Source of the DNA: Denitrificimonas caeni DSM 24390
GTDB taxonomy: Bacteria > Pseudomonadota > Gammaproteobacteria > Pseudomonadales > Pseudomonadaceae
DNA length: 64,000 nt
Reading direction: 5' to 3'
Assembly (NCBI RefSeq): GCF_000421765.1
Contig: NZ_ATXQ01000004.1
Location: 1-64,000 of the forward strand
Part shown: in pieces, positions 1-7,582 of the stretch
How the letters are laid out: each line of letters starts with the position of its first letter
How positions within the stretch are numbered: the stretch's first letter is position 1
Made by a program: the position numbers and the translations under genes
The notes under the pieces: generated by a model
Database searches by the model: none
What the model was told of the DNA's origin: nothing
The model's input: only the letters and a program-made list of their open reading frames with translations

Positions 1-255
1 ATAGCTGAAGTGCTGAGCCCTCTGCGTGATGTGGATAAATGGATTCGACGACGATTGCGTAGTTATATTTGGAAGCAATGGGGGCGCAAAGGCTATCGGA
101 TGCTCAGACGCTTGGGTGTTGATCGATGGCTGGCATGGAATACTGCTAAGTCGGCTCATGGCCCGTGGCGACTGAGCGCAAGTCCTGCTCTTTACCGGGC
201 GCTACCAAACAGATACTTTAAGAACTTGGGGCTGCCAGAACTGGCGGCAAGATGA
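1..255 (+). CDS. Group II intron reverse transcriptase/maturase, C-terminal end (partial)
   Basis: The reading frame is open from the first base of the window, so only the last 84 codons are present. The residues carry the maturase (GIIM/domain X) signature: a DKWIRRRLR segment, then IWKQWGRK and, near the end, a W-R-x-S-x-S-P-x-x-x-x-A-L-P-N run. Such proteins reverse-transcribe and help splice their own intron RNA. There is no HNH endonuclease after domain X, so the protein ends at the maturase/DNA-binding region. It is followed within 20 bases by intron RNA domains V and VI, as expected. The catalytic YADD core lies outside the window. Confidence 0.9.
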   Translation: MAEVLSPLRDVDKWIRRRLRSYIWKQWGRKGYRMLRRLGVDRWLAWNTAKSAHGPWRLSASPALYRALPNRYFKNLGLPELAAR

Positions 256-345
256 AATTTAAAGAGATTTGAACCGCCGTGGTACGTGACCCGTATGCCC
301 GGTGGTGTGGGAGGAGAGACGTCGTGAGGCGTCTCCCTATCCCAA
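1..345 (+). mobile_element. Group II intron, 3' end (domains V and VI visible)
   Basis: Downstream of the maturase stop, bases 271-306 form the domain V hairpin: a GAACCGCCG arm pairs (with G-U pairs) with CGGTGGT, enclosing the conserved GTAC-type middle. Domain VI follows as a GAGACG...CGTCTC stem (about 315-335) ending in CTATCCCAATT, the usual 3' end of bacterial group II introns. The exact splice boundary is placed near 345 by analogy and could be a base or two off. The 5' part of the intron lies left of the window. Orientation is the same as the following gene cassettes. Confidence 0.85.
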
Positions 346-371
346 TTAGCTGCTTTCACGGTGTTCCAACC

Positions 372-662
372 ATGCCTTTTCCTGACAATCTAGGCACAAT
401 TGCTTGCCCCTGTGTCATTTCTGGCTCCAAGCCCGTACTCTTCGTGTCTCATGGAGGAGGCGATTGGCAAATGTACTGCCATTGGAAAAATCACAACTTT
501 GAAGACCATGAAGTTCTCAAGACACTCTCAGTGGTTCATGTCGCACACTTGGTCGCTCGTGACGCCACCATAAACGAGGTGGCTGATCTCCCCGCTGATA
601 TGGGTGCCGAAAGAACACATGTCGGTGCCATGTGGCAACGCTATGAAGACGAAGACGATTAG
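372..662 (+). CDS. Conserved hypothetical cassette protein, 96 aa
   Basis: No function recognised. The product is acidic at its C-terminus (ending YEDEDD) and has a short histidine- and tryptophan-rich middle (SHGGGDWQMYCHW) followed by a helical second half. The frame is open leftwards through the intron end, but that stretch is intron RNA, so the ATG at 372 is used. It lacks a visible Shine-Dalgarno site, so the intron may have landed in the gene's 5' end or leader and removed its translation signals. It is followed 15 bases later by an attC site, which marks it as an integron cassette. Confidence 0.6.
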   Translation: MPFPDNLGTIACPCVISGSKPVLFVSHGGGDWQMYCHWKNHNFEDHEVLKTLSVVHVAHLVARDATINEVADLPADMGAERTHVGAMWQRYEDEDD

Positions 663-677
663 TCATCTCCAACACGC

Positions 678-767
678 AGCTAACACTACGGTCAAAGCCG
701 CTCCCTTTGGTCGCTGGACGCTGCGCGATAAAGCGCCGCGCCGCGCCCCTTACCTTCGACGTTAGTT
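678..767 (+). other. attC recombination site of an integron cassette
   Basis: An imperfect palindrome begins with CTAAC (680-684) and ends with the core GTTAGTT (761-767). In between is a GC-rich self-complementary centre (GCTGCGCGATAAAGCGCC) of the kind seen in Pseudomonas chromosomal integron attC sites. It lies exactly between two small co-oriented genes, and the next ATG abuts the core. Confidence 0.75.
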
Positions 768-1184
768 ATGCACAACATGCAGATAGTAAAAATTGGCTTA
801 AATTCTGAGTTTTTAAAACTGGAAATTCCATCTGAGTTTTCGTCTGAAGGTTGGGCGCAAATTTCTGCCGAAATCAACACTAATAATTTCCACGGCAATA
901 TTAGTCCCTGGATTGAGGACGCTGATGTTTATAATTTTTTTAACTCATTGGAAGAATTATACAAATCGTTAAAGGGTACGGCTTCATTTGAGCCTAGAGA
1001 AGAGCAATTCACTTTCAAGCTTGAGGCTAAATCTGGCGGTCACATAGAAGTGGCTGGGGCAGCATGGTCAGAGGCTTGTTACGGTAGTAAACTTGAGTTC
1101 TGTTTTTTGCTTGACCAAACATTTTTGTCAGAGCCTTTAAAAAGGCTAGAGCTTTTAGTTTCACAGTTAAAAGCAAATGCTTAA
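768..1184 (+). CDS. Hypothetical cassette protein, 138 aa (possibly immunity-like)
   Basis: The product has no signal peptide or membrane segment. It is acidic, with an alternating beta-strand pattern and conserved-looking WIEDADVYNF and FKLEAKSGGHIEVAG stretches. The layout vaguely resembles small immunity-type proteins (WapI-like) found as orphan integron cassettes, but this is only an impression. The first ATG (768) directly follows the attC core; the ATG at 777 is an alternative start. Codon use is AT-richer than in the chromosomal genes downstream, consistent with capture by an integron. It has no recognisable promoter of its own. Confidence 0.65.
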   Translation: MHNMQIVKIGLNSEFLKLEIPSEFSSEGWAQISAEINTNNFHGNISPWIEDADVYNFFNSLEELYKSLKGTASFEPREEQFTFKLEAKSGGHIEVAGAAWSEACYGSKLEFCFLLDQTFLSEPLKRLELLVSQLKANA

Positions 1185-1254
1185 AAAAACGCTCAAGCAC
1201 CGCGCACTTGGTGCCTTGTCAGTTTTTAAGTCGCGCTCCAGAGTGCCGTTAGGT
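1183..1254 (+). other. attC-like site (degenerate)
   Basis: It starts at the stop codon of the preceding gene with an A-rich arm (AAACGCTCAAGCACC) and ends with the consensus core GTTAGGT (1248-1254). Internal complementarity is partial. The position between cassettes and the perfect core support the call; the left arm is weak. Confidence 0.55.
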
Positions 1255-1258
1255 GCAA

Positions 1259-1291
1259 TTGCGTCACCTGAAAAGTGATACTATAGTGTCA
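1259..1291 (+). promoter_or_regulatory. Promoter and palindromic operator of the Phd/ParE module
   Basis: TTGCGT (1259-1264) and TATAGT (1282-1287), spaced by 17 bases, make a plausible sigma-70 promoter. Overlapping the -10 is a 16-bp palindrome, TGATACTATAGTGTCA (1276-1291), with a single mismatch between arms. Antitoxins of the Phd/YefM family bind such palindromes to repress their own operon. It starts 4 bases after the attC core, so this cassette carries its own regulated promoter. Confidence 0.6.
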
Positions 1292-1317
1292 CTATCAAGT
1301 TGGCTCAGGGTACTCTC

Positions 1318-1575
1318 ATGAAAGTTGAACTCGTTACAAATCTTAAGCGTCAAGCGACAAGAATTTTGGCTGACTTACGTTTGACGAGAGAACCTGTACT
1401 GATTACAGAGCATGGTCAGCCGTCCGCTTATCTCGTCGATGTGAAAGATTACGAGTTTATGCAGCGTAGGTTGGAGCTACTTGAAGGGCTCTCACGCGGG
1501 GAGCGTGCTGTACTGGAGGGAAGGACGTACAGCCAAAACGAAGCCAAGAAGAAAATGAGTAAATGGCTGAAGTAA
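1318..1575 (+). CDS. Type II antitoxin, Phd/YefM family
   Basis: This 85-residue protein has the Phd/YefM N-terminal DNA-binding fold: a beta strand, then a helix (NLKRQATRILADL), then the hairpin PVLITEHGQPSAYLVD and a Y-E-F-M-Q-R helix. The C-terminus is charged (SQNEAKKKMSKWLK), typical of the part that wraps the toxin. The start is placed at 1318, seven bases after AGGG; an upstream in-frame codon at 1300 would add six residues across the promoter region. It overlaps the toxin gene by 13 bases, so the two are translationally coupled. It probably neutralises the ParE-like toxin and represses the operon. Confidence 0.9.
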   Translation: MKVELVTNLKRQATRILADLRLTREPVLITEHGQPSAYLVDVKDYEFMQRRLELLEGLSRGERAVLEGRTYSQNEAKKKMSKWLK

Positions 1576-1865
1576 TCTGGACGGAACCCGCTCTTCAAGA
1601 ATTAGATGATATTGCTGAGTACATCGCTCTGGACAATGTGGCGGCTGCAAGCGCTTTGGTTAAGGAAGTGTTCGGTAAAATCCATCGTTTGGAAATGTTT
1701 CCGCAATCTGGTCGAATCCCAGCCGAACTACCCAACTCAATCTACAGGGAAGTTGTCGTGCCACCTTGTCGTGTTTTTTACCGTGAAGAAGAGAGTCGTG
1801 TGTTCATTCTTTATGTTATGAGGGAGGAGCGGCAACTTCGTGCTTACATTTTGGAAAATAGCTAA
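1563..1865 (+). CDS. Type II toxin, RelE/ParE superfamily
   Basis: A 100-residue ParE-like toxin. It opens with the family pattern W-T-E-P-A-L-Q-E-L-D-D-I-A-E-Y-I, has the FPQSGR turn near residue 47, and ends with the strand pair CRVFYRE...FILYVMREERQLR. ParE members inhibit gyrase and RelE members cut mRNA on the ribosome; the V-F-Y-R and paired arginines do not by themselves decide between them, although the N-terminal helix suggests ParE. The start overlaps the antitoxin stop by 13 bases. The stop codon is embedded in the following attC site, a compact cassette arrangement. Confidence 0.9.
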   Translation: MAEVIWTEPALQELDDIAEYIALDNVAAASALVKEVFGKIHRLEMFPQSGRIPAELPNSIYREVVVPPCRVFYREEESRVFILYVMREERQLRAYILENS

Positions 1866-1941
1866 CAAGCGCTTAATATGACGGGGTTTCGCTGGCGCTT
1901 AAAGCGCATCGCTATGTTCGGCGCTGGGGCAAGCGTTTGAG
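1862..1941 (+). other. attC-like site after the toxin gene
   Basis: It begins CTAACAAGCGCTTAA, overlapping the toxin stop codon, has a palindromic centre (GGCGCTTAAAGCGC) and ends with AAGCGTTTGAG. The right core GTTTGAG departs from the consensus by one base. Position and arm complementarity (CGCTTA against AAGCG) support the call. Confidence 0.5.
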
Positions 1942-2014
1942 AATTAACTAAGAGCCTTCCGCATGCTCGGGAGTGCTCCACATGGTTTGCGGTCGATGTT
2001 CCGCATGAGGTCTT

Positions 2015-2185
2015 ATGTCAAAAAAAGTAGTCACATTCGAGTACGAAAAAGAAACAAAAAACAGTGTCCGCTACAAGGAAGTTCCTGAGGAAGGCACGGC
2101 GCCTATCGTCGGCTCTTTGTATGTGCAGAAGTGGTTTGCGGGTGATAGCAAAACAATTGAAATCACCATCGACAAGAAAGACTAA
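2015..2185 (+). CDS. Small hypothetical protein, 56 aa
   Basis: This short gene starts ATGTCAAAAAAAGTAG, seven bases after an ATGAGG stretch that could act as a weak ribosome-binding site. The product is lysine- and glutamate-rich with a two-strand pattern: VVTFEYEKETKNSVRYKE, then GSLYVQKWFAGDSKTIEITI. The periodic alternation, clean codon use and cassette position support a real gene. I have a weak memory of similar small proteins in other bacteria but no name or function. A longer overlapping frame (2064-2363) was judged a shadow. Confidence 0.6.
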   Translation: MSKKVVTFEYEKETKNSVRYKEVPEEGTAPIVGSLYVQKWFAGDSKTIEITIDKKD

Positions 2186-2373
2186 CCAGCAGCACAAAAG
2201 AACAGTTGCAGTGAGTGTTGGCTTGCGCGAGCGGGTTTTGCTGATGGTAGGGGTTTATCTGTGCTCATTTATATCTGCTTGTGGGGTATTCATCCTAGAG
2301 CTGTGGTGTAATTGCAGTTGTTCGCGCGTCGTGGTTTTTGCTGCCGTTTATTCATTTAGCTAAACGATGCTAG

Positions 2374-2384
2374 CGGCGTTATGT
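2374..2384 (+). other. Possible attC core
   Basis: CGGCGTTATGT immediately precedes the next small gene and resembles an attC right core (G-TTAT). The left partner is not convincing: the nearest CTAACC is at 2182, giving an unusually long 200-bp site. Bases 2186-2373 hold no gene I can support. Confidence 0.3.
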
Positions 2385-2413
2385 CCCTCCAGAAAAGTCT
2401 TAAGGAATGCTCA

Positions 2414-2704
2414 ATGCTAAAGTTTTTTAGAATCGCCAGTGTGTTAGAGGGCGTTTCTTATCTGATTATCTTGTGTGTAACGCTTGGTTTTATTGATCGA
2501 GCCTATGTCTTCAACATTGGCATGACTCACGGTGCGTTGTTTGTTTTGTACTTTGTTTTGTCATTGCTGGCATCACACAAACAAGGCTGGTCGGTGGTGG
2601 TCTGGTTGCTGGTGCTTTTGGCTGCGTTTATTCCTTTCGCTTTTATACCTGTGGAAATGTTTCTACAAAAAGAACTGCGTAGAAGTAAAGTGCTGGCGAG
2701 CTAA
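2414..2704 (+). CDS. DUF3817 family small membrane protein
   Basis: A 96-residue integral membrane protein with three hydrophobic spans (about 5-25, 37-55 and 62-85). The opening pattern FFRIASVLEGVSYL is characteristic of DUF3817, a family of unknown function often seen as an integron passenger or in small operons. The start at 2414 follows AAGGA at 2402-2406, seven bases away; the frame is open 11 codons further up but without a better signal. The last cassette-like gene of the array lies here, in the same orientation as the others. Confidence 0.8.
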   Translation: MLKFFRIASVLEGVSYLIILCVTLGFIDRAYVFNIGMTHGALFVLYFVLSLLASHKQGWSVVVWLLVLLAAFIPFAFIPVEMFLQKELRRSKVLAS

Positions 2705-2730
2705 GCCATTACAATTGCGGGTTGTTAGGT
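2701..2730 (+). other. Short attC-like remnant at the end of the cassette array
   Basis: GCTAAGC at the stop codon and GTTGTTAGGT ending at 2730 look like the two outer cores of an attC with the central part missing. Bases 2731-2919 contain a small inverted repeat (GTTGTCTG...CAGACGAT, 2741-2776) but nothing that looks like another cassette. The array is therefore taken to end here. Confidence 0.35.
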
Positions 2731-2919
2731 TTTGATCATACGTTGTCTGAATCGGGGCGAACTTCGCAGACGATGCAGCGATTATTAAGCTACTTGGGTC
2801 TCAATTTGGTTTTTATAAAAGCACTTGTACAGATCAAAACATGATATTAATGGTCTGAAACTCGTTCGCCTTGACGCCGTTGGTGTTGAGATTGGGACAT
2901 ATAACCAAGGAGTTCAACA

Positions 2920-3138
2920 ATGAATGCAATCAAAATGTTTGCGATCGCTCTGATCGTAGTCGGTACTCTTGGTTTGGCTTATGGTGGGTTTAGTTATACA
3001 AAAGACACCACTGTGGTCAAACTAGGCTCAGTTGAGTTGACCGCCAAAGAAAAAGAAACCGTTAACATTCCCATGTGGGCCGGAATCGCCGCAATTTTTG
3101 CTGGTGGTTTAATGTTGGTTGTCGGTACTCGAAAGTAA
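2920..3138 (+). CDS. DUF3185 family small membrane protein
   Basis: This 72-residue protein has two hydrophobic spans (about 4-24 and 50-68) joined by a polar segment with GGFSYTKDTTVVKLGSVELT, the arrangement of DUF3185 proteins. Function unknown. The start is preceded by AAGGAG at a good distance. The protein ends in a short basic tail (GTRK). It sits between the integron region and a chromosomal oxidoreductase with 230 bases of empty sequence after it, and appears monocistronic. Confidence 0.8.
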   Translation: MNAIKMFAIALIVVGTLGLAYGGFSYTKDTTVVKLGSVELTAKEKETVNIPMWAGIAAIFAGGLMLVVGTRK

Positions 3139-3410
3139 GTCTAGCGAAACGAGCTGTGGCTTCTTAGGTGCCTAGGCAAGATTCGAGTGATATTGGTTTT
3201 CAGTCAGCAAGAGCACCTCTGGTTGTTTGGGGTCGGTGTTCTTGTTTGGCTTCGCAGTCTTTTCTCACTTCATAACTTCACTGATTCGCCGTGCAGCGAG
3301 ACGCCTAGCGGTGGTCGTTTACTGAAGTAATGATGTGACACGCTATCTTTATCGGTAGCATTTCTAATATGGATGACCATCGGTCTATGCAGCAGGCAGT
3401 ACATACAATC

Positions 3411-5060
3411 ATGTTAAGACTTACCAACGTTAAATTACCTTTAGATCATTCCAGTAGTGCCTTAAAGCAAGAAGTTATCCGCAAGCTTGAGTTACAAGAA
3501 GGTGAGCTTCTTGATTTCTCGGTTTTCAAAAGAAGTTATGACGCCAGAAAGTCAGATGATATTTTCTTGATTTATAGCTTAGATGTAGAGCTCACGGCCC
3601 CTGCGCACAAGCGTTGTTTGGCACAGTTTGCTGGCAACGATTCGGTTAGGCCCAGTCCTGACATGAGCTACAAGTATGTTGCTGATAAACCCGCAAACTT
3701 CCCCCAAGCGCAACAGCTGCGTCCAGTGATTATCGGTTTTGGTCCTTGCGGTATTTTAGCTGCCTTGTTGTTAGCGCAAATGGGTTTGAAACCTATTGTG
3801 ATTGAGCGCGGCCAAGATGTCAGACAGCGCACTAAAGATACCTGGGGTTTGTGGCGCGACAGAGAGCTTAATGAAGAGTCGAATGTGCAATACGGCGAGG
3901 GTGGGGCGGGAACCTTCTCTGATGGCAAGCTGTATACGCAGATCAAAGATCCAAAATTCTATGGCCGTAAAGTTTTAACTGAGTTTGTTAAAGCTGGCGC
4001 GCCAGAAGAGATTCTCTTTGTCAGTAAGCCGCACATTGGTACGTTTAAATTAGTCAAAATGATGGAAAATATCAGAGCAGAAATTATCGCCTTAGGTGGT
4101 GAAATTCGCTTTGGTGAAAAGCTTGCCCACTTGAATATTGAAGATCAACAAGTGACAGGGCTGACCTTAAACTCTGGCGAAGTTATCAATACGCAGCACG
4201 TTATTTTGGCCATCGGTCACAGTGCTCGGGACACTTTCCAGAGCTTGCTCGAAAGTGGTGTTTATATCGAAGCCAAACCTTTTTCGGTTGGCTTAAGAAT
4301 CGAGCATCCACAGTCTGTGATTGATAAAGCCCGATTTGGCGTAAATGCGGGTAACGAAATTTTAGGTGCAGCTGACTATAAGTTGGTTCATCACTGCCAA
4401 GACGGGCGAAATGTTTACAGTTTTTGCATGTGCCCTGGCGGTACTGTGGTGGCGGCTGCGTCTGAGCCAGGCAAATTAGTGATCAATGGTATGAGTGAGT
4501 ATTCGCGCAATGAGCGTAACGCCAACTCAGCGATTGTTGTCGATATTAATCCTGCTCAGGATTACCCACAGCATCCGCTAGCTGGGATTGATTTGCAGCG
4601 TCAATTGGAAGAGAAAGCCTTTCTAATGGGCGGTGAAAACTACAATGCTCCAGCGCAGTTGGTGGGTGATTTCTTAGCCGGTAAAGCATCGGAGAAAATC
4701 GGTAGCGTACAGCCTTCTTACAAACCTGGAGTGACGCTCAGTGACTTGAGCCAACTGTTGCCTGACTTCGCAGTTAAAGCGCTTAGAGAGGCGATTCCAG
4801 AGTTTAATAAGCAGATTAAAGGCTTCTCTATGTACGATGCCGTTTTGACTGGTGTGGAAACACGCACTTCATCACCGGTCTGCATTAAGCGCGACAAGGA
4901 CAGCTTTATCAGTATCAACACTAAGGGTTTATACCCAGCCGGTGAAGGCGCAGGTTACGCTGGCGGCATCTTGTCGGCAGGTGTGGATGGCATCAAAGTG
5001 GCCGAAGCTTTAGCGCTGGATTTGTTAGGACAAGCTCGCGGTAATGTTATTAAAAACTAG
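3411..5060 (+). CDS. NAD(P)/FAD-dependent oxidoreductase (COG2509-like)
   Basis: A 549-residue flavoprotein. An N-terminal alpha/beta domain of about 90 residues (MLRLTNVKLPLDH...) precedes a Rossmann dinucleotide fold with V-I-I-G-F-G-P-C-G near residue 105, followed by IERG at the end of the second strand. A long glycine-rich stretch (YGEGGAGTFSDGKL) and a C-terminal FAD signature (LYPAGEGAGYAGGILSAGVDGI) match uncharacterised dehydrogenases of COG2509. The substrate is unknown. The start at 3411 fits the family N-terminus; a start 14 codons earlier (3369) is possible, and neither has a strong ribosome-binding site. It stands alone upstream of the patatin gene. Confidence 0.85.
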   Translation: MLRLTNVKLPLDHSSSALKQEVIRKLELQEGELLDFSVFKRSYDARKSDDIFLIYSLDVELTAPAHKRCLAQFAGNDSVRPSPDMSYKYVADKPANFPQAQQLRPVIIGFGPCGILAALLLAQMGLKPIVIERGQDVRQRTKDTWGLWRDRELNEESNVQYGEGGAGTFSDGKLYTQIKDPKFYGRKVLTEFVKAGAPEEILFVSKPHIGTFKLVKMMENIRAEIIALGGEIRFGEKLAHLNIEDQQVTGLTLNSGEVINTQHVILAIGHSARDTFQSLLESGVYIEAKPFSVGLRIEHPQSVIDKARFGVNAGNEILGAADYKLVHHCQDGRNVYSFCMCPGGTVVAAASEPGKLVINGMSEYSRNERNANSAIVVDINPAQDYPQHPLAGIDLQRQLEEKAFLMGGENYNAPAQLVGDFLAGKASEKIGSVQPSYKPGVTLSDLSQLLPDFAVKALREAIPEFNKQIKGFSMYDAVLTGVETRTSSPVCIKRDKDSFISINTKGLYPAGEGAGYAGGILSAGVDGIKVAEALALDLLGQARGNVIKN

Positions 5061-5148
5061 AGCGTTGATTGCTTAATGCTGCGATAGATGCCGATCAACT
5101 GCCTATACCCATGTCACCATTATGCTGCGCAGGTTTGGAGAGTTGGCC

Positions 5149-6075
5149 ATGACATCACGATTTTTCAGCGCCCTACGAAGTCTGCTCAAGGCGCTGGAGA
5201 AATCCAGCGCCAATCTTGAGACTCGACCCACTATCGGACTGGCGCTGGGCTCGGGTGGTGCCAATGGCTTGGCGCATATTGCTATTTTGCAGGTGTTTGA
5301 CGAGCTGGGTATTGTGCCTGACCGTATTACCGGCACCAGTATTGGCGCGGTGATTGGCGGGCTCTATGCCGCTGGATTGTCTGCCGAACAGATTAAAAAT
5401 ATCTTTGAAGCTGTTGCCGGCTCGCCGCTGGATGGTCTTTTGGGGCTGGTTAAATCAGATGTGAAGCTGGTGGATCTTATGCCGTTTAGGCGCAATGGTT
5501 CGGGGCTGCTGGATTCAACCGGCTTTTTAAATCTCCTTGCCAGTTACACGAAAGTTAGAGCTTTCGAAGAGTTACGTATCCCGCTTCAAGTGGTGGCCAC
5601 TGACTATTGGACAGCAGATAGTGTGGTGCTTACTACGGGTGATTTGTTCCTCGCCATCGAGGCAAGTATGGCGGTGCCCGGATTATTTACGCCAGTGCCT
5701 TACGCTGAGCATCTGTTGATCGATGGTGGCACGTCGAATCCGTTGCCTTTCGATCTATTGCAGGGCGAGGTTGATCTGGTTATTGCTGTGGATGTTTCGG
5801 GGAATAGTCAGCCTGATCTTGGTCAGGAGATCGGCTTGAGCGACACGTTATTTACTAGTTTTAAAATCATGCAGCAAGCTATTACTCGGCAAGCGCTGCG
5901 CCGTCAGGCGCCAGATATTTTGCTTAGACCAGAAGCCTTAGGTGTACGTCTAGCGCACTTTCATCGTATCCACGAGATATTAATCGCAGCTAAACCTGCT
6001 GCCGCCGCGCTGCGTGAGTTACTTGAGGATGTATTGGCTAACTCGCCTAAGCCAGTGTCGCCGACGCCTCTGTAA
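5149..6075 (+). CDS. Patatin-like phospholipase (RssA-type)
   Basis: A 308-residue patatin-domain protein. It has the oxyanion glycine motif GSGGANG (34-40; most relatives have a basic residue before the last glycine), the nucleophile elbow G-T-S-I-G with Ser64, and the catalytic Asp in I-D-G-G (Asp192). This Ser-Asp dyad hydrolyses acyl esters of lipids. No signal peptide is seen, so it is probably cytoplasmic or membrane-peripheral like RssA. The start at 5149 has GGAG eight bases upstream; an in-frame ATG at 5122 would add nine residues. It is convergent with the MFS gene that follows. Confidence 0.9.
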   Translation: MTSRFFSALRSLLKALEKSSANLETRPTIGLALGSGGANGLAHIAILQVFDELGIVPDRITGTSIGAVIGGLYAAGLSAEQIKNIFEAVAGSPLDGLLGLVKSDVKLVDLMPFRRNGSGLLDSTGFLNLLASYTKVRAFEELRIPLQVVATDYWTADSVVLTTGDLFLAIEASMAVPGLFTPVPYAEHLLIDGGTSNPLPFDLLQGEVDLVIAVDVSGNSQPDLGQEIGLSDTLFTSFKIMQQAITRQALRRQAPDILLRPEALGVRLAHFHRIHEILIAAKPAAAALRELLEDVLANSPKPVSPTPL

Positions 6076-6172
6076 AATAGTCAGCGTTGTGCTTTGACTC
6101 TGAAGTGAGCACAGTTGATGGGCTGCCAATGATTGACGCAGCATCTTTTGGCATGACACAGCTTCGGTCAGA

Positions 6173-7411
6173 CTACTGACCATTAGACTGTTGTTTGACT
6201 GTGATAAGCGCGCCTTGCGCATCCATTTCTAAGCGTAATTGTCGACCTGCGAGAAGAGCCATCGAAACGGCAAAGGCTAGAATCGTCAGCAATAACCAGG
6301 TAATCCCTTGAATGCTAATCTGCGCATCAATCATCAAACCGAGAATTAACGGACCCATCGCCGCCAGGGTATAACCGCCGCCTTGCACCAGCGCAGAGAG
6401 TTCACCGGCAATTTTGGCATTGCCGCTGCGCAGTACGATCAGCGTGAGTGCGAGACTGAATGAGCCGCCTTGGCCAAGCCCCAGCAGAATCGATCCAGGC
6501 CAGCGCAGTGTCGTAGGGCCAAGTAATAACATCAGCAGACCAATACCGACCAGCGCAAGCGTGGCGATTAATGCCGGGCGCTGATCTTTACTCATGCGTG
6601 CGAGCCAAGGCGCGGCAATCGCCGAAAACAGTTGGATAAATATGGATGCGCTCATCAGCCAGCCGGCTTCATGATCACTGTAACCCTGCTTAACCAAAAG
6701 TGTTGGTAGCCAGCCAAAGACGATATAGGCCAGTGAGGATTGGCTGCCCATCAGCAACATCACCTGCCAAGCCAATGGATTGCGCAGGAGGGCGCGAGCG
6801 TGGCCATGGGCTGTTTTAAACTGCGGGTCTGCAACCGGTTGCGGCATGATCAGCCACCAAGCCAGCAGTGCGGTCAGAGCTAAGCTGGTCCAAGTCATGA
6901 GGCTAAGCGACCAGCTGCCCAGCGCATTGGCCAATGGAATGCTCAGACCAGCACCTAACGCGCCGCCTAAACAGAGGGCCATGGTATAAACGCCGGTCAT
7001 GAGATCAGCGCTGTCGGCCAGTTCGCGTTTCACCAGTGCGGGTAATAGTGTTCCCAAAACACCAATGGCGGCACCGATCAGTAGCGTGCCCAGATACAGC
7101 ATTGGTGCATTGCCAAATCCGCGTAGCGCCAGTCCTGTGCTGAGCACGATTAAGCCCAGCGCAAGGCTGCGCTCCATGCCCAATCGACGTGCTAACCAAG
7201 GCGACACGGGCGCAAAGAGACCAAGGCATAGCACAGGTAGAGTAGTCAGTAATGACAGGGTCAGTACCGACAGCTCGCCTTCGCCTTCGATGCGTGGCAA
7301 GAGCGGTGCCAGCGATGAGAGTGCAGGACGCAAATTGAGACCGACCAGAATCATTAATAGAATAAATTTGAGACTGCTCGGACTTTGGCGATGGCGAGTG
7401 ATGGGTAGCAT
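6173..7411 (-). CDS. MFS transporter, CynX/NimT family
   Basis: A 412-residue protein with about 12 hydrophobic spans and the family opening segment VGLNLRPALSSLAPLLPRI near residue 20, as in cyanate transporter CynX and the 2-nitroimidazole transporter NimT. The cytoplasmic loop contains the basic motif LARRLGMERS. It is expected to be an inner-membrane transporter of small anions or nitroimidazole-like compounds; the real substrate is unknown. The start is set at 7411 (MLPITRHRQ). AAGGAG is 13 bases away, rather far, so a start up to 13 codons further out (7450) cannot be excluded. Confidence 0.88.
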   Translation of the reverse strand: MLPITRHRQSPSSLKFILLMILVGLNLRPALSSLAPLLPRIEGEGELSVLTLSLLTTLPVLCLGLFAPVSPWLARRLGMERSLALGLIVLSTGLALRGFGNAPMLYLGTLLIGAAIGVLGTLLPALVKRELADSADLMTGVYTMALCLGGALGAGLSIPLANALGSWSLSLMTWTSLALTALLAWWLIMPQPVADPQFKTAHGHARALLRNPLAWQVMLLMGSQSSLAYIVFGWLPTLLVKQGYSDHEAGWLMSASIFIQLFSAIAAPWLARMSKDQRPALIATLALVGIGLLMLLLGPTTLRWPGSILLGLGQGGSFSLALTLIVLRSGNAKIAGELSALVQGGGYTLAAMGPLILGLMIDAQISIQGITWLLLTILAFAVSMALLAGRQLRLEMDAQGALITVKQQSNGQ

Positions 7412-7582
7412 GCGAATGTATAAGCTCCTTATGATTTTGAGCTGTTGCACGAAGTCTGGTCGAAAGAAAAGGCTGACAGGTGCGGCCTCGATTGTAACGA
7501 GCCTTACGCTAGAGTCTTGGCTTGTGCTGGGCTAACCCTATTACGCTTTAGTGGGCAGAGCAATTGTCACTTTAGAGTGTGT

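Noticed and set aside
279-371. N-terminal extension of the first cassette protein through the intron end
   Set aside because: These bases are intron domains V and VI; the frame is open by chance.
2064-2363. 99-codon frame overlapping the 56-codon gene
   Set aside because: Runs out of frame over the small gene and into low-complexity sequence; composition and pattern do not look coding.
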